Below are positions 61,738 to 64,000 of a DNA stretch of 64,000 nt, one piece after another. The stretch's first letter is position 1. Each line of letters starts with the position of its first letter. Origin of the DNA: Lanius collurio. Its lineage: Eukaryota > Chordata > Aves > Passeriformes > Laniidae. The translations under genes and the position numbers were made by a program. The notes below the pieces were generated by a model. The model was given only the letters and a program-made list of their open reading frames with translations. It ran no database searches and was not told the DNA's origin. Location: NCBI GenBank assembly GCA_020086605.1, contig JACBWW010000007.1, forward strand, positions 18,420,483 to 18,484,482, in the 5' to 3' direction.

Positions 61738-64000
61738 CTGAAAAAAACCAAAAAACTATGTAGTTAACTTATAGAAACAAGCCTTTAAGCTTGTATATAC
61801 AAACCATGACTGCAGACACTTTTGCAATATCAAGGTATCAGTCTTTTAGTCTTTTAGTGGCTGCTATGAACCAGTAAAACTGAGGGGGGGGGGTAGGGGA
61901 GTTTCTCATTAAAAGGATATTAAAAACAACCCAACAAACTAAGACATTTTCAAATTGAAAGATAATATAGCAACAGCTGCATTTGAAAAAAACTGAAGAA
62001 CAGAGAAAGTAAAAATATCAAGTTATAATTTAAGTTATAAGAAAGTATATTGGGATGAGCAGATGTTGTATTCCCTATTTGCTGCTCTATGCCCAGAAAT
62101 TGGTTGTCTGCCTTTCTGTGCTTTTGGACTGAGCCTGAGTGGAGAGAGAGAGAACTGAGCTAACTTCTCACACAGTGGCTCAAGGACAGAGATAAGGAAC
62201 TCTCTCTCTCTCTGTTTTCTGCAGCAGCAGGCAGCAGGAGAGGGGTTTTTTTTTTGTTTCGTTCCAGTCAGTTTTTTCCCGGCTCGTTTTCCTCCGGAGG
62301 GTTGAATTTTTTCCCTGGAATTTTGGGGTTTTTTCCCTTTTCTTCTTTCCTGGATTGCTTCACATCAGAACATCAGGACTTCTTTTATTGAGGTGGAGGG
62401 CCTGGGGAAGGGCCCACCTCATCCCCGCTCCAAGGAGGAAGGATGAGGAGAGAGAATACCTATAGAAGGACTCTGGATTCTTTCTTCCCAGGTTTCTTTT
62501 CCTCTATAGCAAGGGGGCCTTTATTGTTTAACATTATTATCCTTTACCTGTGTGTTTGTTGAATAAATAGTTTTTATCACTTTATCACTTTCACTTTCTT
62601 GAGAGGAAAAAGTTTAATTTTTTCCGAACCTGGTGGGGGGGAGGGGTGGTTTATAACCTGCCTTCTCTTGGAGGGTATATTTCTAAATTTGGCTAAACCA
62701 GCTCAGAAAGTTGAATAAAACAAGTATCAGAAGCAGTAGTTTTCCCAAGACATTTTGGCCAAAAATGTTACTGGGTACCATGACCCTTGTCATACTCTTC
62801 CTCTTCTGTAGCAGCGCCCAGGCATTGTAGCTGATTTTTCATAATGTACTCTTAAAATTACTACAAATACTTTAAGAAGTACTACAATGTACATGCTATC
62901 TCTTTACAAGACACAGAGGAGAGCAGCACTGTTGCAACGTGGCACTCCTGAACATTAATGAATTTTAAAAAGAATTAAATTGCTGGATAGGTTAGACTGA
63001 GGACGAGGTTTGGGAAGGGAACGGATGACAGGAGAAGTTTATTTTATTTTTACGTGTGTTAAGGAGATCCAAACCTTGAACTATCGTGCAGAAAACACTC
63101 CAGCAACTTTCAAGCACTGGGTGATGATATTAAATATCTGGATTTTTGGGGGAAAAGAGGACATGTTTTAAAAAAAGGAAGAAAACCCACAAACTCACAT
63201 GTGCCTGAGGTAATGGAAACACTCATTCAAAGTCTCATGAAAATAGCTCTCGCAATCGATTCTGCATAGGCTGAAAGGAGTCACAGTACTCCTTTGTGCA
63301 AGACTAGAAAGCTGACAGTAAAAGACAGCTGCTACAGTTCTTCCAACTGATTTAAGAAACAGAAAGAGATTTAGTTTTCTGCAATGTAGCAGTTTTTATC
63401 TAAAAAGTCAACAAAAATCTGTTCACCTTCCTGATAACAGACCCATCCCACAGGCACGATCAGAAAGTCCTTACCCCAGAAAACAGCCTTCATAGACAGG
63501 AGAGGAAAAACCCATAATCCCAGGGGAGAAGCGAGAAAGAAACAAAGTTTAACCCAAGAGAAGTGATGATGTTAACAAAAGCTACCAAAAGTAACCACAG
63601 AAGGGGCTGCCAGACCAGTTCTGACAGGTTATGTAATATCACAGGAAAAGTAAAATGGATTTAGAAAACATTTAATGACAGTAATAGTCAGTAAGAAAAA
63701 ATTCTCCCAATGCATCCACAATATTTGAGGTACTTGCATACAGTAACATGCACATTTTTCCCCCCCATGACTGAAGATCATCTCTGGTCCCAAAAAGCAG
63801 CAGTTCTACCCGGGCTGTAGAGGTGCCAGCATCTCTCAAGCTCAAGTAGCACTTTACACAGCTCAGAAAATCAATGCTACACAACACACAACATCAAGCA
63901 GTCAGAACCTCATACCAGTATACTCCAAGCAGTTATTGCTCACACAAATTAAGTCAAATAACTGTTTCAACAACTTTCACTGGACCACAGATAATTTAAA
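61738..64000. other. Intron 5' of exon a (continues beyond the window)
   Basis: No coding exon recognised on either strand. It contains a G-run (about 61884-61892) and the LTR-like repeat listed separately (about 62040-62700); the rest is AT-rich unique-looking sequence. The earlier CH exons of ARHGEF7 are expected further on, outside the window. Confidence 0.6.
62040..62700 (+). mobile_element. LTR-like dispersed repeat, boundaries unresolved
   Basis: A block unlike its surroundings: GA and CT simple runs, a G+C-rich centre, then a plus-strand AATAAA (about 62561-62566) followed by a U5-like tail rich in T and G (CCGAACCTGGTGGGG, TGGTTTATAACCTGCC, AATTTGGCTAAACCA). The arrangement, with the poly(A) signal about 130 bp before the end, fits an avian ERV solo LTR, and the tail resembles passerine repeats I remember. 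I could not find a convincing TG...CA pair or target duplication, so it may be truncated. Confidence 0.5.

Noticed and set aside
61884..61892. Nine-G run as a possible G-quadruplex
   Set aside because: Only one long run plus one GGGG nearby; not the four runs a quadruplex needs.

Overview
The window is a piece of a vertebrate, almost certainly avian and probably passerine, nuclear genome. The introns are short for a vertebrate gene of this kind, the repeats are CR1 LINE 3' ends, and several LTR pieces are of avian endogenous-retrovirus type, including one beginning TGTGCTGGGTTTGGCTGGGG. No bacterial operon structure is present, and almost all open frames over 60 codons are chance frames in introns.

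One protein-coding gene fills the window. It is ARHGEF7 (beta-PIX/Cool-1, a Rac/Cdc42 guanine-nucleotide exchange factor), on the minus strand. I placed 17 consecutive coding exons by reading the reverse complement, checking GT-AG junctions and carrying the reading phase through every junction. They run from the end of the calponin-homology (CH) region (61737) through SH3 (54909-54708), DH (about 45836-18574), PH (about 18720-12277), the proline-rich and basic linkers (11634-10277) and a Ser/Asp-rich exon, to a stop at 3928-3930. The joined frame is 2097 nt, or 698 residues plus stop, open throughout; it is 5'-partial because the first CH exons lie beyond position 64000. Starting at the Met in the SH3 exon gives a 625-residue short form.

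The last exon carries two alternative fates. An internal donor at 3965/3964 turns it into an in-frame 59-codon cassette that would splice to GIT-binding coiled-coil exons. I do not see those exons, so they are presumably beyond position 1. Reading past the donor gives a short alternative C-terminus, a stop, and a 3' UTR of about 2.8 kb ending at an AATAAA near 1143. Introns hold a likely alternative first exon (26129-26044, with a promoter-like stretch behind it) whose splice phase matches the DH exon at 20951. They also hold two solo LTRs (22166-22957, nested in a CR1; 35010-35769, with a 5-bp target duplication), another LTR-like block (about 62040-62700), a second CR1 (about 13490-13735), tandem duplications, and some striking perfect inverted repeats.

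Most interesting: the candidate internal promoter and first exon, which would make a 453-residue beta-PIX lacking SH3 and the front of the DH domain.
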